From assembly GCA_963924555.1 (NCBI GenBank), contig OZ004583.1:4373501-4437500 (forward strand): DNA of 64,000 nt, written 5' to 3'. Below, piece after piece: positions 11,426 through 21,554 of this stretch. The translations under genes were made by a program, and so were the position numbers. The first letter of the stretch is position 1. Each line of letters starts with the position of its first letter. A model generated the notes under the pieces. That model had not been told where the DNA came from. It worked only from the letters and a program-made list of their open reading frames with translations, and ran no database searches. Source of the DNA: Crambe crambe. Lineage: Eukaryota; Porifera; Demospongiae; Poecilosclerida; Crambeidae.

Positions 11426-12329
11426 ATGGTGTAATAATATGGGAGGTGATTACACACCCATTATAAAAGTCAGTATACCTTGTCAGCGCTGTGTTAGAAG
11501 TATAAACTTTTAACTACTTTCATTGGACAAAATGGGTATGAGGATGACATTTTCAAATTGGACAAACATGGAGTATATAAAACAAAGAAAAGGAAAAAAA
11601 AAAAAAAAAAAAAGGGAGGCTGCCAGCAAATGAATGTTATATCTTTATACTAATGATCTTGGTATAAGAATTTCGTCAGGAACACTTTGAGTGGGTACCG
11701 AAGTCGGATCTGAACAATGGCGCTTCCTTGTCCAGTACAGATTTTTTAGTGTGCTTTTAACTATACCAGTACAGATTTTTTAGTGTGACTCCAGCTCCCT
11801 CTTGGTACACAGAACTAGGTAACACTAAAGTATACTATTAGGTTGTTTTGAAGTAGGAAATAACTACATCATGAATTTATTGACAAAAAATCAAATGTAA
11901 TTTCTCTTTTTTCCCTGTAATACACTAGTCCAATTTTTTTTTTGTAAACAAACATTTCGATCACTTTACAATGATCATCTTCAGTATTTAAAATGATCCA
12001 AAAAACAAAAAATTATGCCTTCAGGTTATAATCAGCATTAATACCCATGAGCTATGTTGCTTTAGTGGATGAATCAGATCCATCTATTTCATGCATGGAA
12101 AAAATGGCTGCACTGCACAAAATGAAGATCACGCAGTTAACTGTGATATGTCTGAAGCAAGCTCTAACTCTAACGTTCCACTGAGCAGAAGGCCATTGAG
12201 ATAACTGATCACAATGGTGCTAGTGGGTAGCTAGTGTCTTCGTCTAAGCCATGGTATACTGAATCACATAGCTAGGTATAAATAAAATGTTGGCATTACT
12301 GCTCCTTATACTCAATTTATCTCAGAGAG
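11426..12329. other. Non-coding stretch with poly(A) and a short duplication
   Basis: It contains an A run at about 11598-11616. A 22-bp direct duplication (ccagtacagattttttagtg plus tg) lies at about 11732-11754 and 11765-11787. No gene is supported. Confidence 0.5.
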
Positions 12330-12570
12330 AAGGTGGTTGATGAAGGGACTTAAAGAGCTCAATAGCATGAATTCTTTGGACACACCTAGTGTGGATCCTT
12401 TAGCTAATTAACAGTTGAGGAAGGTTGGCAGTCAGAAATAGCTTTCTCCAACAATACCCATCATGTTTCTGACACTTGTTACTTCCAAGGACTTGATAAC
12501 TGTGGGGTTTAGACAGTGTGATGCACAGTACAAATAGATTGCTATTGGATACGTACCACTTAGCTGCTTG
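12330..12570 (-). pseudogene. hAT transposase relic, middle part
   Basis: On the minus strand the sequence reads YCASHCLNPTVIKSLEVTSV then RNMMGIVGESYF. After frame changes and a stop it gives RCVQRIHAIELFKSLHQPPS. In ZMYM1-like hAT transposases the same order is seen: a C-H-x-LNL motif, a VRNMxG segment, then RWVxRIDA. It is clearly broken and lacks both ends. It may come from the same family as the relic at 2957-3860, which holds the following C-terminal half. Confidence 0.65.
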
Positions 12571-12808
12571 CACCTCCCGTGAGATGTCTCCAAGGTATTG
12601 CGTAGTAATAAGCATTGGATACTAAATAACGGTAGTAAAGTTGTCAGTAAGCACTTAGAATGTGGAACAAGGCAATTATAATCATTAGGAAGAACTTTGT
12701 GATACAGAATAGGTGGTGGGTTATTGGCTAAGGTCAACCTTCATCCTGGCTCTGCAAAAGGAGGCTGTATGTCGAGTGAAAATCTTACTGTTCAGCAAAG
12801 CCTTTTCA

Positions 12809-13080
12809 GCTACTTGCTCTGATTGGTTGGCCATTCACGGTGTCTTCGTTGTTTCAAATAGGCTTTGCCGTCCCCCATCTGGGGTGCAATCTTTCTGTGC
12901 CTTTGTGGGATTCTTCTTATTATTCTCTTGGAGAGAGTGAGGATGTGAATGGGAATGGCCGAATCTCGAGTCTGTGCGGTCTTTTGGTTGGAAACATTTG
13001 GTTATGGGGTTTATTCCCTCATGGCTAAGTTTTTGATTAGGGCTAAGGGTATGGTGCTGTGGTTCTTTGGTATTGGCTGA
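12809..13080. repeat. Dispersed repeat A, copy 2
   Basis: Second copy of the repeat at 7339-7665, in the same orientation and with small deletions. It ends in ttggtattggctgacgagcc immediately beside the kinase pseudogene. Confidence 0.8.
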
Positions 13081-13085
13081 CGAGC

Positions 13086-13800
13086 CTACGCAGCCCTGCC
13101 ATTTTCTACTGTCTGTCTATGTTCAATCGTATGCTCCGGGACAAGTACTTGAAATAGCTGCATTAAATTGTAGACATTTACATACAGTATCAATTTGCTT
13201 TCTAATATTTCTATCAATATCAGCCAAAGCAAGTGGATATGGTGAGGTCTGTGCTGTGATGCCATTAACTCCATAGCATTCTTGGCTATGTTGGTTAGCT
13301 CCTTTTCCCCCTTTCTCTCTCCTTTGTTGTGGATGACTTGTGTGCGGCTGTACATAAAAACCATTTTTTTACTTTTGATGTGGCAATTGTTGCATACAAA
13401 GTACGGCGTTACAGTTCGAAGATGCTGCATATTTGGAGTAGCTATTATGGCTTAACTTGGTTTTATTAAAAAGGGATACAGTTATGAGACTCTTGAAGCT
13501 GGCAGACCCAGATGGCAATGAGCTTATCATACACATGCACTCTGGATCAACTTCATAACTTACTACTCCATAGCAGTATATGTCACTTTGATCACTAAAT
13601 CTCCCTGAACTGATGTCAGATGGGTAGTACCCGCTATACATGTAGTAGTAAATAACGTTTTGCCATGTGACAACTTTGGGAGCTCCACAGAAAAACCAAA
13701 ATCTGGGATCTTAGCAGTCATTGATGAATCCAGTAAAATCATATCATTTGAAAAACTCTTTAAAAAGAAATCTATTTCTGAATACACTGTCATTTACTAT
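13086..13800 (-). pseudogene. Protein kinase catalytic-domain pseudogene (IRAK/TKL-like)
   Basis: On the minus strand, 13660-13800 reads NDMILLDSSMTAKIPDFGFS followed by VELPKLSHGKTLFTTTCIAG. This is the catalytic-loop end, the DFG motif (codons at 13695-13703) and the activation segment. A single-base shift then joins a second frame with YYPSDISSGRFSDQSDIYCY and GVVSYEV, which matches kinase subdomains VIII-IX with the invariant Asp. Downstream, 13100-13370 may give the C-lobe end (LTNIAKNAMELMASQHRP, the subdomain XI Arg). The style resembles IRAK/RIPK-type kinases. The N-lobe and HRD motif were not found upstream, and the frameshift argues for a dead copy. Confidence 0.65.
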
Positions 13801-14011
13801 AGGCCCTCATTCTTTTATCAGGATGTACTCCAACCTTCCCTGAATATAATATTGCTTATGTAGGTACTCCATCTCGACCTGCCCTGCCACTTTCTTGTGC
13901 ATATTGTCTGGAACACCCGAACAAATATAATTGTCTTAGGATATAATAATTGCTTGGAACCTAACTCAAGACTGATTTCAGAAGATAATCCTTCAAAGTT
14001 AGGAATAGGGT

Positions 14012-14705
14012 GTTGGGTTCTAGGTCCTCTGATTGCCAGGAGGTAGCCTATCCCCACAACAGAGTTGCACAGATTGGAAGAGAAGTAGGACTTAGCCCTG
14101 CTTGCTGGGCTTTCAACTCAAGAGCCATCTGTCTTTCCTTTTCTTCTAGCTGGCTGAGATATCTGTTGATTTCTGAGGTTGAGGGTTGTCTGGTTGTAGG
14201 TGTGCTGCTCAGTCTGGATGCAGACATGTCCAGTAGGGGTGCTCTTGGAGGAGATTCAAATAGCACTGGTCTGCAAGTCTTTGCTGAGTTGGTTAGTTTT
14301 TGTCTGACAGCACAGTTTTGGCTGTCAAACTTCAGCTGAAGTTGGAGTAAACTGGTGGTTTGTAGGAAAGTTGTCTCCTTCACCCAAGGGGTTAGTTAGC
14401 TGTTAAAACAGCTGGTGAAATCTTTTGACCAGGATTACTGGCTTTGCTGTGCACCAATAGCTGGGTGCTGAGTGACTGTCTCAGACTGAGTCACTGCCTT
14501 ACAAATTCAAATCTGGAGGTGTGAATCCTCTGGAAACAAGGTCTGGTTGGCTAACTGAAAATCTCTTCTGGTAGGCGGTAGACCTGGGTTAGCTGGAGTA
14601 GCCGCTGCTACCAATTTGTTGGGTTCTAGGTCCTCTGATTGCCAGGAGGTAGCCTATCCCCACAACAGAGTTGCACAGATTGGAAGAGAAGTAGGACTTA
14701 GCCCT
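14012..14705 (-). mobile_element. Small LTR-flanked (TRIM-like or deleted gypsy/BEL) element
   Basis: An 87-bp direct repeat lies at 14012-14098 and 14618-14705 (it contains ggtcctctgattgccaggag and cagagttgcacagattggaa). In the minus orientation the repeat ends ...CCCAACA. It is followed by AATTGGTAGCAGCGGC, which looks like a primer-binding site because TGG begins the complement of a tRNA CCA end. The inside encodes a 110-residue minus-strand frame (14048-14383) ending STSEINRYLSQLEEKERQMA then LELKAQQAGLSPTSLP, possibly a gag remnant running into the 3' repeat. No protease or reverse transcriptase is present and no target duplication was found. It may be a non-autonomous miniature or an internally deleted element. 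Confidence 0.55.
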
Positions 14706-15359
14706 TTAAAAACTTCTTTAATCTTAGTACAGACTAATCAAAATGCAAAAATCACAAGTTTTTAATAATCACGTGTGATGTAACTTAAATGTCTAATTCT
14801 ATGTCCGTGCTTCTGGGCCTGTTGGAGGGGATTCCAACATAGGGCACACTTTATACATGATATTATGTCTATAATTATGGTGGCATGGCCGCAAGGATTG
14901 GATTGGTCATAAACAACCGATCACATGTTATACAAGTAAGGGAAAAAACATTTCGAAGGTGATGTAGGGATGACAAAAAACAGTGTACAAAAAAATAAGG
15001 AAACAAGGGAAGAAATTGTGGAAAGAAAAAGGTTGACTTATTATCATCCCTACATCAAGCCTATTATTGTAGCCTAGCTACTTGGACTATTCAAGCTATA
15101 ATTATACTCTTCCCCTACCTTCTACTCTTCCTCTACCTTCTCTTCCTGTATAATAATGTCTTATCTATACTCTGATTACATGGAATGTATATAGATAAAT
15201 AGAAAAGTAAAGTTTAAATTAACAAAAGCTAAACGTAACTTTGTAGGAGACTAGAATAGAAGGTAGTAGAGCAAAAATCAGCGATTGCCTGCTAGCGATC
15301 GTCTAGATGGAGTGCCGTTTATCGTGAAAATGATGTAGCTCATAACCTTGGTAAGAATT
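14706..15359. other. Non-coding stretch between two LTR elements
   Basis: AT-rich with a CT-rich patch near 15108-15145. No gene is seen. Confidence 0.5.
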
Positions 15360-15575
15360 TATTGGCGGAGTTGGATAGCACAGCAAGTAGCAATGCGCGA
15401 AGACAACAGCAACAATAATGACTTTAACAAAAGGATCAAAAGTGTCTGACTGACAAAACTGCACGCATGAATCATGATACAATAGAATAGAATGTTCTAG
15501 AATGTTCTAGAGTCCGTATATCCATAGCCACGTGTTAGGTGCATGTAATGAGTGGAGAGTGCAATATCTTTAACA
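15360..15575 (-). repeat. copia 3' LTR (216 bp)
   Basis: It matches the 5' LTR except for an additional 48 bp at 15471-15518. The stop codon of the alternative pol end overlaps its first bases (TGTTAA). Confidence 0.93.
15489..15508. promoter_or_regulatory. Perfect heat-shock element in the copia 3' LTR
   Basis: The bases AGAATGTTCTAGAATGTTCT are four contiguous alternating pentamers (nGAAn, nTTCn, nGAAn, nTTCn), the consensus target of heat-shock factor. A fifth, directly repeated AGAAT precedes them. They lie in the 48-bp segment missing from the 5' LTR. The position in the promoter half of the LTR suggests a regulatory role. Function is inference. Confidence 0.7.
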
Positions 15576-15591
15576 CTCCTTCTCACTTGAC
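15576..15591 (-). other. Polypurine tract before the copia 3' LTR
   Basis: In element orientation AAGTGAGAAGGAG stands immediately before TGTTAAAG, the expected position of the plus-strand primer. Confidence 0.7.
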
Positions 15592-15667
15592 ACTTGATTA
15601 CACATTCCACATAGCTTTCTGAGTTTTCCGAATTTCTCAGGTCCAATTCCTTTGGTCAATAAATCTG

Positions 15668-18600
15668 CTAGCATGTCTTCAGTGGGGCAATACATAAGGC
15701 TAATCTTGCATTGCTGACTTGCTCCCGAATAAAATGAAACTTAATGTTAATGTGCTTTGATCTTCCATGGAACTGAGGGTTTTTAGCCATCGCTATAGCA
15801 GACTGATTGTCCTCAAATATTAGGGTCGGTTGAGATTGAGGATTTCCCAGGTCAGAGTTCAGTTCTCGCATCCAAATGGCTTCCTGAGCTGCACTTGAAA
15901 GAGCCATGTACTCGGCTTCTGCCGTTGATAAAGCAACACATGATTGCTTCTTGCTCATCCAAGATACTGCAGTGCCACCAATCTGAAACAAGTATCCAGT
16001 GGTAGACTTGTAGTCGTTACAGTCCCCTGCCCAATCTGCATCAGAGTAGCCAATCAGAGCATTTGTTCTTGCTTCCTTGGAGTAAAGCAGTCCAAACTGA
16101 GTAGTCCCTCTGAGATATCTAAATATCCGTTTCACTGCCATCCAGTGTAGTTTGGTTGGCTTAGAACAGTAGCGAGCAACGTTGCCAACAGCAAATGCAA
16201 GATCAGGACGTGATTTTGTAGACAGATAAAGCAGACTTCCAACTGCTGACTGGTACAAGTTTTGGTTAACAAGCTCACTCTCTTCTGATGCCTTCAGTAA
16301 CTTGGAGTTGACACTAACAGGAGTCTTGGCTGGCTTCGCTTCACTCATGCCATACTTCTGGAGAATAGATTCAGTAAAGGTTGGTTGACCTATCCAGACA
16401 GTGCCTTTTTCATGATCTTGAGTAACCTGTACTCCGAGGAAATAATGTAGCTCTCCGAGATCTTTCACGTCAAACTTCTGTGACAGCGCTCTTCTCACTT
16501 GCTCAATTCTTTCCGAACTTTCTGCTGCGATTACGAAGTCATCAACATAGACTCCAATGATGGACGACTCTCCTGTATAAATGCATGGATCATTAGTGGA
16601 CTGAACATATCCCATACTCTTCAGATGAACGTCCAATGTAGAATTCCAACATCTGGAAGATTGCTTCAAGCCATAGAGACTCTGTTTTAACCGGCAGACT
16701 AGATGTTCTTTCCCTTTCACCGCAAATCCTTCCGGTTGCTTCATGAACACTTCCTCTTCTAAGTGTCCATTTAGAAATGCTGCAGTGATGTCCATCTGAT
16801 GAAGCTTGAGATGTTTTTGAGCAGCAATTGCAATCAGGCTCCGAAATGATTCAAACCTGATGACTGGACTGAAGGTTTCGTCATAGTCCAGACCCTGTTT
16901 TTGTGAAAATCCCTGAGCGACTAGTCGAGCTTTGAATCGTTCAATCGATCCATCTGCTTTGGTTTTCTTCTTGAATACCCATTTGTTTCCAACTGGCTTT
17001 CTGTTTCCAGGTAACTCCACGAGATCCCACACATCGTTGGTGTAAATAGAATCCATCTCCTTTTGCATTGCAGCTTTCCAGTGCTCCTTCTCAAAACAGT
17101 TTACAGCTTCCTCCACTGTCTGTGGTTCCTTCTGCTCAGCAACCGTGCATGCCCAAGTGCCATAGTAGTCAGGTTTTTGGGTTCTTCTAGCAGACGTTCT
17201 TTGAGGAATTGTAACATCTGTGGAGTCTTCCACTTCAGGTTCACTTATGTGATCAATCCTTTCAGGATCAGCTTCAGGTTCTCCTTCTGATTCGGATGCT
17301 TCTGGTTCTGGTTCTGGTACTTCTGGTTCTGGTACTTCTGATTCTGGTACTTCTGGTTCTGTGAAATTCTCCACTTCAATGAGCCGTTTCTCTTCCTTGG
17401 ACTCCCATCCTTTTGAGGATTCATTGCAGATAATATCACGACTGTGAGTTATACTCGATGTCTTCCTGTTGTAGAGGCGATATCCTTTTCTCGAGGTACC
17501 ATACCCCAGGAAAATACACCTTTTTGCCTTGGGGTCCAATTTCTTCCTCTCATCCTTTGGAATGTGGATGTATGTCAGGCACCCGAACACTCGTAAGTGA
17601 TTGACATTGGGTTTCTTCCTGTACCAAGCTTCAAATGGTGTTTTGTCATCGAGGGTCTTTGTAGGGCTTCGGTTGACCAGGTAGGCTGCTGTAGACAAGG
17701 CTTCGGCCCAAAAACTGTGTGGCAGTTCTGAGTCAGCAAGCATCGATCGAACTTTCTCTATCAATGTCCGATTAAATCTTTCTGAGACTCCGTTTTGCTC
17801 CGGCGTCTTAGGGATGGTATACTGATGCTCTATGCCTTCCTTCTTCAGAAAATTCTCAAATTCCGTTGATACGTATTCACCTCCGTTATCGGTTCGCAAC
17901 TTCTTCACCTTGTGGCCAGATGATTTTTCAACCAAGGACTTCCATTCTGTAAACTTCTGGAACACTTCATGCTTGTGCTTGATCACATACACCCACACAT
18001 AGTGTGTTTTGTCGTCAATAAATGTGATGAAGTACTCGGCACCACCAAGTGACGGTGAACTGATTTTCCCGCACACATCACTGTGGACAAGCCCCAGCGG
18101 CTCCTTGGCTCTCTCTCGACCAGCTTTTGGGAAGGGACTTCGATGAATTTTTCCACTTACGCACGGCTCACAAAAATCGATCTCTTTTGAGACATCATAG
18201 TCAAAGCCGTGAACTAATCCATCTTTCTTCAGCCTACACAGACTTCTCTCCCCCAGATGGCCAAATCTCCGGTGCCACAGATCCTCGTTTGCTTGATGAC
18301 TGGCTGAGTTGATCGATTGGTTATCCAGCGGCTCACAATTGAGGTAGTATAGACTTCCTGCTTTTGATGCAATAGCAACAGTTTCTCCTTGGTCATCAAC
18401 AATTTCACCTTCTGTCTCACCAAACGTAATCATCTTCCCAGCTTCAGTAGCTTTGGCTACACTCAGAAGGTTGTAAGCCAGGGTAGGAACATAGAGGACT
18501 TCACTCAGTCTTCCGATCTTGGACCTCTCACTGGGTAGTTTCAGTTTCACTTCCACAGCACCTGTTCCAATTGCTTCCAGGGTGCGACCATCACCCAGGG

Positions 18601-19498
18601 TAACCTTTTGAGGCTTCGATAGAGGGTGAAACTCCTCAAATAGCTCTTTGGAATTGCAGATATGGCAGGTAGCGCCTGAATCTATTATCCAATCATGATC
18701 AGCTGTTCTCACTCCAAGAACATGACAGGTAAGCAGTCCCACTTTGTTGGCCTTTGGTTTCTTCCCTCTTGTTATCTCGGGACCCCCCTGCTTAGATTCG
18801 GCCTTGATGCGATCGATACAGTTTTTCTGGATGTGCCCATACTTCTTACAGTAGTGACACTGTGGACCTTTACCTTTGAATTGTCGCTTCGTAAACATTG
18901 CCTTCTCCCCAGAGTCAGAACTTGACGCTTCCTTCTGCTTCCTCTCGAAATGTAGTAGCCTTTCAGTTACAACTTCCATCTTGGGGACATCTTCATTAGC
19001 TTCAAGAGCAGTAACAAGGGTGTTAAATGAGTCAGGCAAACTTGCTAACAAGTGCACTACTCGATCTTCTTCTCCGATTGCATCTCCGACTATAGCCAGT
19101 TCATTAAACAGCTCGGTCATAGTCTTTACATGAACTTGAACTGATTCTCCATTCTTCAACTGTAGCGAGTGTAGTCGGCGGCGAAGAGCTAACTTATTGG
19201 CCCATGTCTTTTTTTGAAATTGATTTTGTAGTTTCTGCCAAACAACAACGGGGTCTTCTGGGTCTCCTATCAAATAGAGTAACGACGGATCAACCGCTAA
19301 CACAATAGTAGCCAGTGCACGGTCTCGTCTGGTGAGGAACTTCGATCGACCGTCTTCACCTTCTGCAGGTGCAGTCTCTGTCCCACAGACTATCCCCCAT
19401 AGTCCATCACGTACTAGGGCCATACGGCATTGGACCTTCCACGTCGAGTAGTTTGCTCCTTTCAGTGGCACAATGACAGTTGTCTTCACTTCTGCCAT
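15668..19498 (-). CDS. copia gag-pol polyprotein, C-terminus frameshifted
   Basis: There are 1276 codons from MAEVKTTVIVPLKGANYSTW. This start was chosen because it lies just after the primer site; the frame also runs open into the LTR. Domains: UBN2-type gag (about 10-200), CCHC knuckle CHYCKKYGHIQKNC (214-227), protease DSG (273-275), pre-integrase zinc region (about 405-450), and integrase with D474, D537 and E573 in the D-D(35)-E spacing. An acidic Glu-Pro-rich linker (about 713-745) follows, then reverse transcriptase with D903 and YVDD (984-987), and RNase H with SDADWAGD. The length is usual for copia pol, but the last codons are aberrant. After KHINIKFHFIREQVSN the frame changes and stops at 15668, while the next frame continues the family's usual tail to a stop overlapping the LTR. 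A one-base loss explains this. It is otherwise free of stops. Confidence 0.95.
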   Translation of the reverse strand: MAEVKTTVIVPLKGANYSTWKVQCRMALVRDGLWGIVCGTETAPAEGEDGRSKFLTRRDRALATIVLAVDPSLLYLIGDPEDPVVVWQKLQNQFQKKTWANKLALRRRLHSLQLKNGESVQVHVKTMTELFNELAIVGDAIGEEDRVVHLLASLPDSFNTLVTALEANEDVPKMEVVTERLLHFERKQKEASSSDSGEKAMFTKRQFKGKGPQCHYCKKYGHIQKNCIDRIKAESKQGGPEITRGKKPKANKVGLLTCHVLGVRTADHDWIIDSGATCHICNSKELFEEFHPLSKPQKVTLGDGRTLEAIGTGAVEVKLKLPSERSKIGRLSEVLYVPTLAYNLLSVAKATEAGKMITFGETEGEIVDDQGETVAIASKAGSLYYLNCEPLDNQSINSASHQANEDLWHRRFGHLGERSLCRLKKDGLVHGFDYDVSKEIDFCEPCVSGKIHRSPFPKAGRERAKEPLGLVHSDVCGKISSPSLGGAEYFITFIDDKTHYVWVYVIKHKHEVFQKFTEWKSLVEKSSGHKVKKLRTDNGGEYVSTEFENFLKKEGIEHQYTIPKTPEQNGVSERFNRTLIEKVRSMLADSELPHSFWAEALSTAAYLVNRSPTKTLDDKTPFEAWYRKKPNVNHLRVFGCLTYIHIPKDERKKLDPKAKRCIFLGYGTSRKGYRLYNRKTSSITHSRDIICNESSKGWESKEEKRLIEVENFTEPEVPESEVPEPEVPEPEPEASESEGEPEADPERIDHISEPEVEDSTDVTIPQRTSARRTQKPDYYGTWACTVAEQKEPQTVEEAVNCFEKEHWKAAMQKEMDSIYTNDVWDLVELPGNRKPVGNKWVFKKKTKADGSIERFKARLVAQGFSQKQGLDYDETFSPVIRFESFRSLIAIAAQKHLKLHQMDITAAFLNGHLEEEVFMKQPEGFAVKGKEHLVCRLKQSLYGLKQSSRCWNSTLDVHLKSMGYVQSTNDPCIYTGESSIIGVYVDDFVIAAESSERIEQVRRALSQKFDVKDLGELHYFLGVQVTQDHEKGTVWIGQPTFTESILQKYGMSEAKPAKTPVSVNSKLLKASEESELVNQNLYQSAVGSLLYLSTKSRPDLAFAVGNVARYCSKPTKLHWMAVKRIFRYLRGTTQFGLLYSKEARTNALIGYSDADWAGDCNDYKSTTGYLFQIGGTAVSWMSKKQSCVALSTAEAEYMALSSAAQEAIWMRELNSDLGNPQSQPTLIFEDNQSAIAMAKNPQFHGRSKHINIKFHFIREQVSNARLALCIAPLKTC

Positions 19499-19504
19499 CT
19501 TCGT

Positions 19505-19519
19505 CCTGAGCCCATAACC
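19505..19519 (-). other. Primer-binding site, copia type (internal initiator-Met tRNA)
   Basis: The element-strand sequence GGTTATGGGCTCAGG is complementary to the anticodon-stem region of eukaryotic initiator Met tRNA (ctgggcccataacc) with one mismatch in that core. It stands directly after the 5' LTR. Drosophila copia uses the same unusual internal tRNA-half primer, unlike the 3'-CCA-end primers of most LTR elements. Confidence 0.75.
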
Positions 19520-19687
19520 TATTGGCGGAGTTGGATAGCACAGCAAGTAGCAATGCGCGAAGACAACAGCAACAATAATGACTTTAACAAAAGGATCAAA
19601 AGTGTCTGACTGACAAAACTGCACGCATGATATCCATAGCCACGTGTTAGGTGCATGTAATGAGTGGAGAGTGCAATATCTTTAACA
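19520..19687 (-). repeat. copia 5' LTR (168 bp, lacks the 48-bp segment)
   Basis: Identical by eye to the 3' LTR on both sides of the gap (...gcacgcatga | tatccatagcc...). It begins TGTTAAAG in element orientation. Confidence 0.93.
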
Positions 19688-19692
19688 GAATT

Positions 19693-21235
19693 ATCCATTT
19701 CCCTTCATTTTTGCTGCTTTAGCACTTCACAGTCCTGTGCTTGTTAGAAGATCCTGCTGCAGACAATTGTTGAGATATTTTCCCATAGCAACCATGCGTG
19801 GGCGTATGTCCGACCACCCTTAATGTTTTTGTTGTCTCCTTTTTTATATATATGTAATTTCTCCCCCTGATGGTTTTTGAGATATGGTATTATGGTAATG
19901 ACGCCTTAATTACTTGACGGAATACGAAGAATACATAAGGGGCCCTTACCCCTTCATTGGGGCCCCTCACGTAACTAAGCCTGTGTATGCTTTTCTGGAC
20001 ATACAACACATACGTACATACAGACAACATGTATAACCCTAGCTCTAGCTACACGTATACTAAGCTATTAACAGCTCTACAACCAAGTGGAAATTTATAT
20101 ACCAAGTGCCTACTAGGGCACATGATTACCACTGATTCTCCCGAGTGAAGTTGATAGGAATCAGCTCCAAATGTGGCGTGTAAGAAACTTAGTCATGGGA
20201 CCACTAAGATGTGGACATTCTGTTGCCCCAAATTTCTAAAACCAGTTGCTTAGCATCTAGTTGTGTACAAGTGATGTCGTACTCTACCCTTACCATACAC
20301 ACCTTAGTTTAGAATTATGTACTTATCACATTTCAGGAACAGGATTCACCCAGAGTTCTGGTTTCATTACGTGATGGTGTCATCCTCCCTGTGAGTTTGC
20401 GCACTTGCCCACCCTCTAATGTCCAAGCGGTAGCAACAATAAAAATGTTAATTAGACGTTACATACAGGTAGAAGGTGAGCAAGACACAGAACTGAAAGG
20501 AGATATAAAAGTTAGAGAATTTAAGGATAGGAATGGCCAATAGGATTGAGATATATATATAGCAGACCAATAGAATTAGAGATGACATAATGATAAGAAT
20601 ACATGTAGGAATGATGTTAGAATCACAAGCCAATGTACTAATTGCTTGTAACCAACAATAACTAAATAATGAACAAAAAGTAAACATATATAGTCTTACA
20701 GTTGAAGTGTTTGGTATGTTTGGACGTCACACTCCCCCTCCTCCCTCTCTCCTCCTCAAGCACTGGCTCTGTACTGTCACTGAAATTAAGCCTGTAATAG
20801 TGTTACTTACTGTAAGCACTAGTGTCTAGGTACCTGATGACAGAGGATTTTCATGTACTTTTTTTGACCATGTGCTCTGACTCTTTTTTACAGTTTCATG
20901 CATAATTAGTTCGTGGTAAATTGTGTAGTGTGTGTGTGTGTGTGTGTGTGTGTTTGGTGTTTAAGAGAAAATAAATAAGAAAGTTTTAAGGTTGACATGA
21001 CCTTTGTCCGTCCTCCCTTGGTAGAGGCCAATATTAATTGGACTGTATAAATTATATATATCTCATTTTATCCTAAGATGGAACATATTGAATAATGAGT
21101 AGCTGATGAGTTAACTTAGGTGTTGACACGTGGAACATCTTGGATGATTGCATTTGGTGGTCCTTGGACCTTACATAAGCTTTGGCATTTGGCCTGCTTC
21201 GGTATGTAGAGACTCCACATGGTTTTCCAACTGTA
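19693..21235. other. Non-coding stretch with a (GT)n microsatellite
   Basis: A GT run lies at about 20927-20953. The minus frame at 20448-20687 is hydrophobic and lacks support. A GGGGCC-containing imperfect inverted repeat is near 19940-19970. Confidence 0.5.
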
Positions 21236-21545
21236 CAAGGATGTCTAAAACTTGTTCTGATGTTGGTGACACCTGGGTACGGACTAGCTGGTTCCCCAAA
21301 GTGGGGTAGCTTCTGGCGATAAATCTAGGGTTAGGGAGATTTTTTCGTAGAGTTTTGTAGTTTTGAAGGATTATAGTTTTTAAAAGCTTAAATTGAGGTG
21401 GTGGGAATGAATTTTGAAGTATTATATCCTTATCTTTCATCAATTGTTGTCTTGAGCAGTATTTTACTGTGGCCATTGTTTTATCAACTAGTCTTTCTGG
21501 GTATCCTCTTGTTAATAGTCTCGATTTAAAAAGTTTCTTGGTGGT
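21236..21545 (-). pseudogene. Penelope-like element fragment, C-terminal to reverse transcriptase
   Basis: On the minus strand the sequence reads KKLFKSRLLTRGYPERLVDK, then FKLLKTIILQNYKTLRKNLP and NPRFIARSYPTLGNQLVRTQ. The order RLLxRGYP, a basic spacer, a L-K-I--N---L segment, then P-P-A-R---NL---LV is what follows the reverse transcriptase core in Penelope-like and some LINE elements. No catalytic YxDD part is nearby, so it is a truncated 3' piece. It directly adjoins the P-like relic, in the same orientation. Confidence 0.5.
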
Positions 21546-21554
21546 ATTTTTTCA

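Larger units (their letters stand above)
15360..19687 (-). mobile_element. Ty1/copia LTR retrotransposon, nearly intact
   Basis: The full element lies on the minus strand, flanked by a 5-bp target duplication GAATT (15355-15359 and 19688-19692). The 5' LTR is 19520-19687 and the 3' LTR 15360-15575. Both begin TGTTAAAGATATTGCACTCT and end ...CTCCGCCAATA in element orientation. A primer site follows the 5' LTR, and a purine-rich tract (AGTGAGAAGGAG) precedes the 3' LTR. One long gag-pol frame fills the inside in the copia order: gag, protease, integrase, reverse transcriptase, RNase H. The shared LTR parts look identical by eye, which suggests a recent insertion, but the 3' LTR carries 48 bp absent from the 5' LTR. 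A one-base shift near 15706 cuts off the normal C-terminus. Confidence 0.96.

Noticed and set aside
17245..17439. Separate minus-strand frame rich in Asn-Gln-Lys repeats
   Set aside because: It is the alternative frame of the Glu-Pro-rich linker within the copia polyprotein.
15944..19133. Plus-strand open frames of 60-85 codons opposite the copia gene
   Set aside because: They are shadows of the conserved minus-strand gag-pol frame and have no domains.
20448..20687. Possible membrane protein on the minus strand
   Set aside because: AT-rich DNA gives hydrophobic frames; no splice sites, start context or family pattern.
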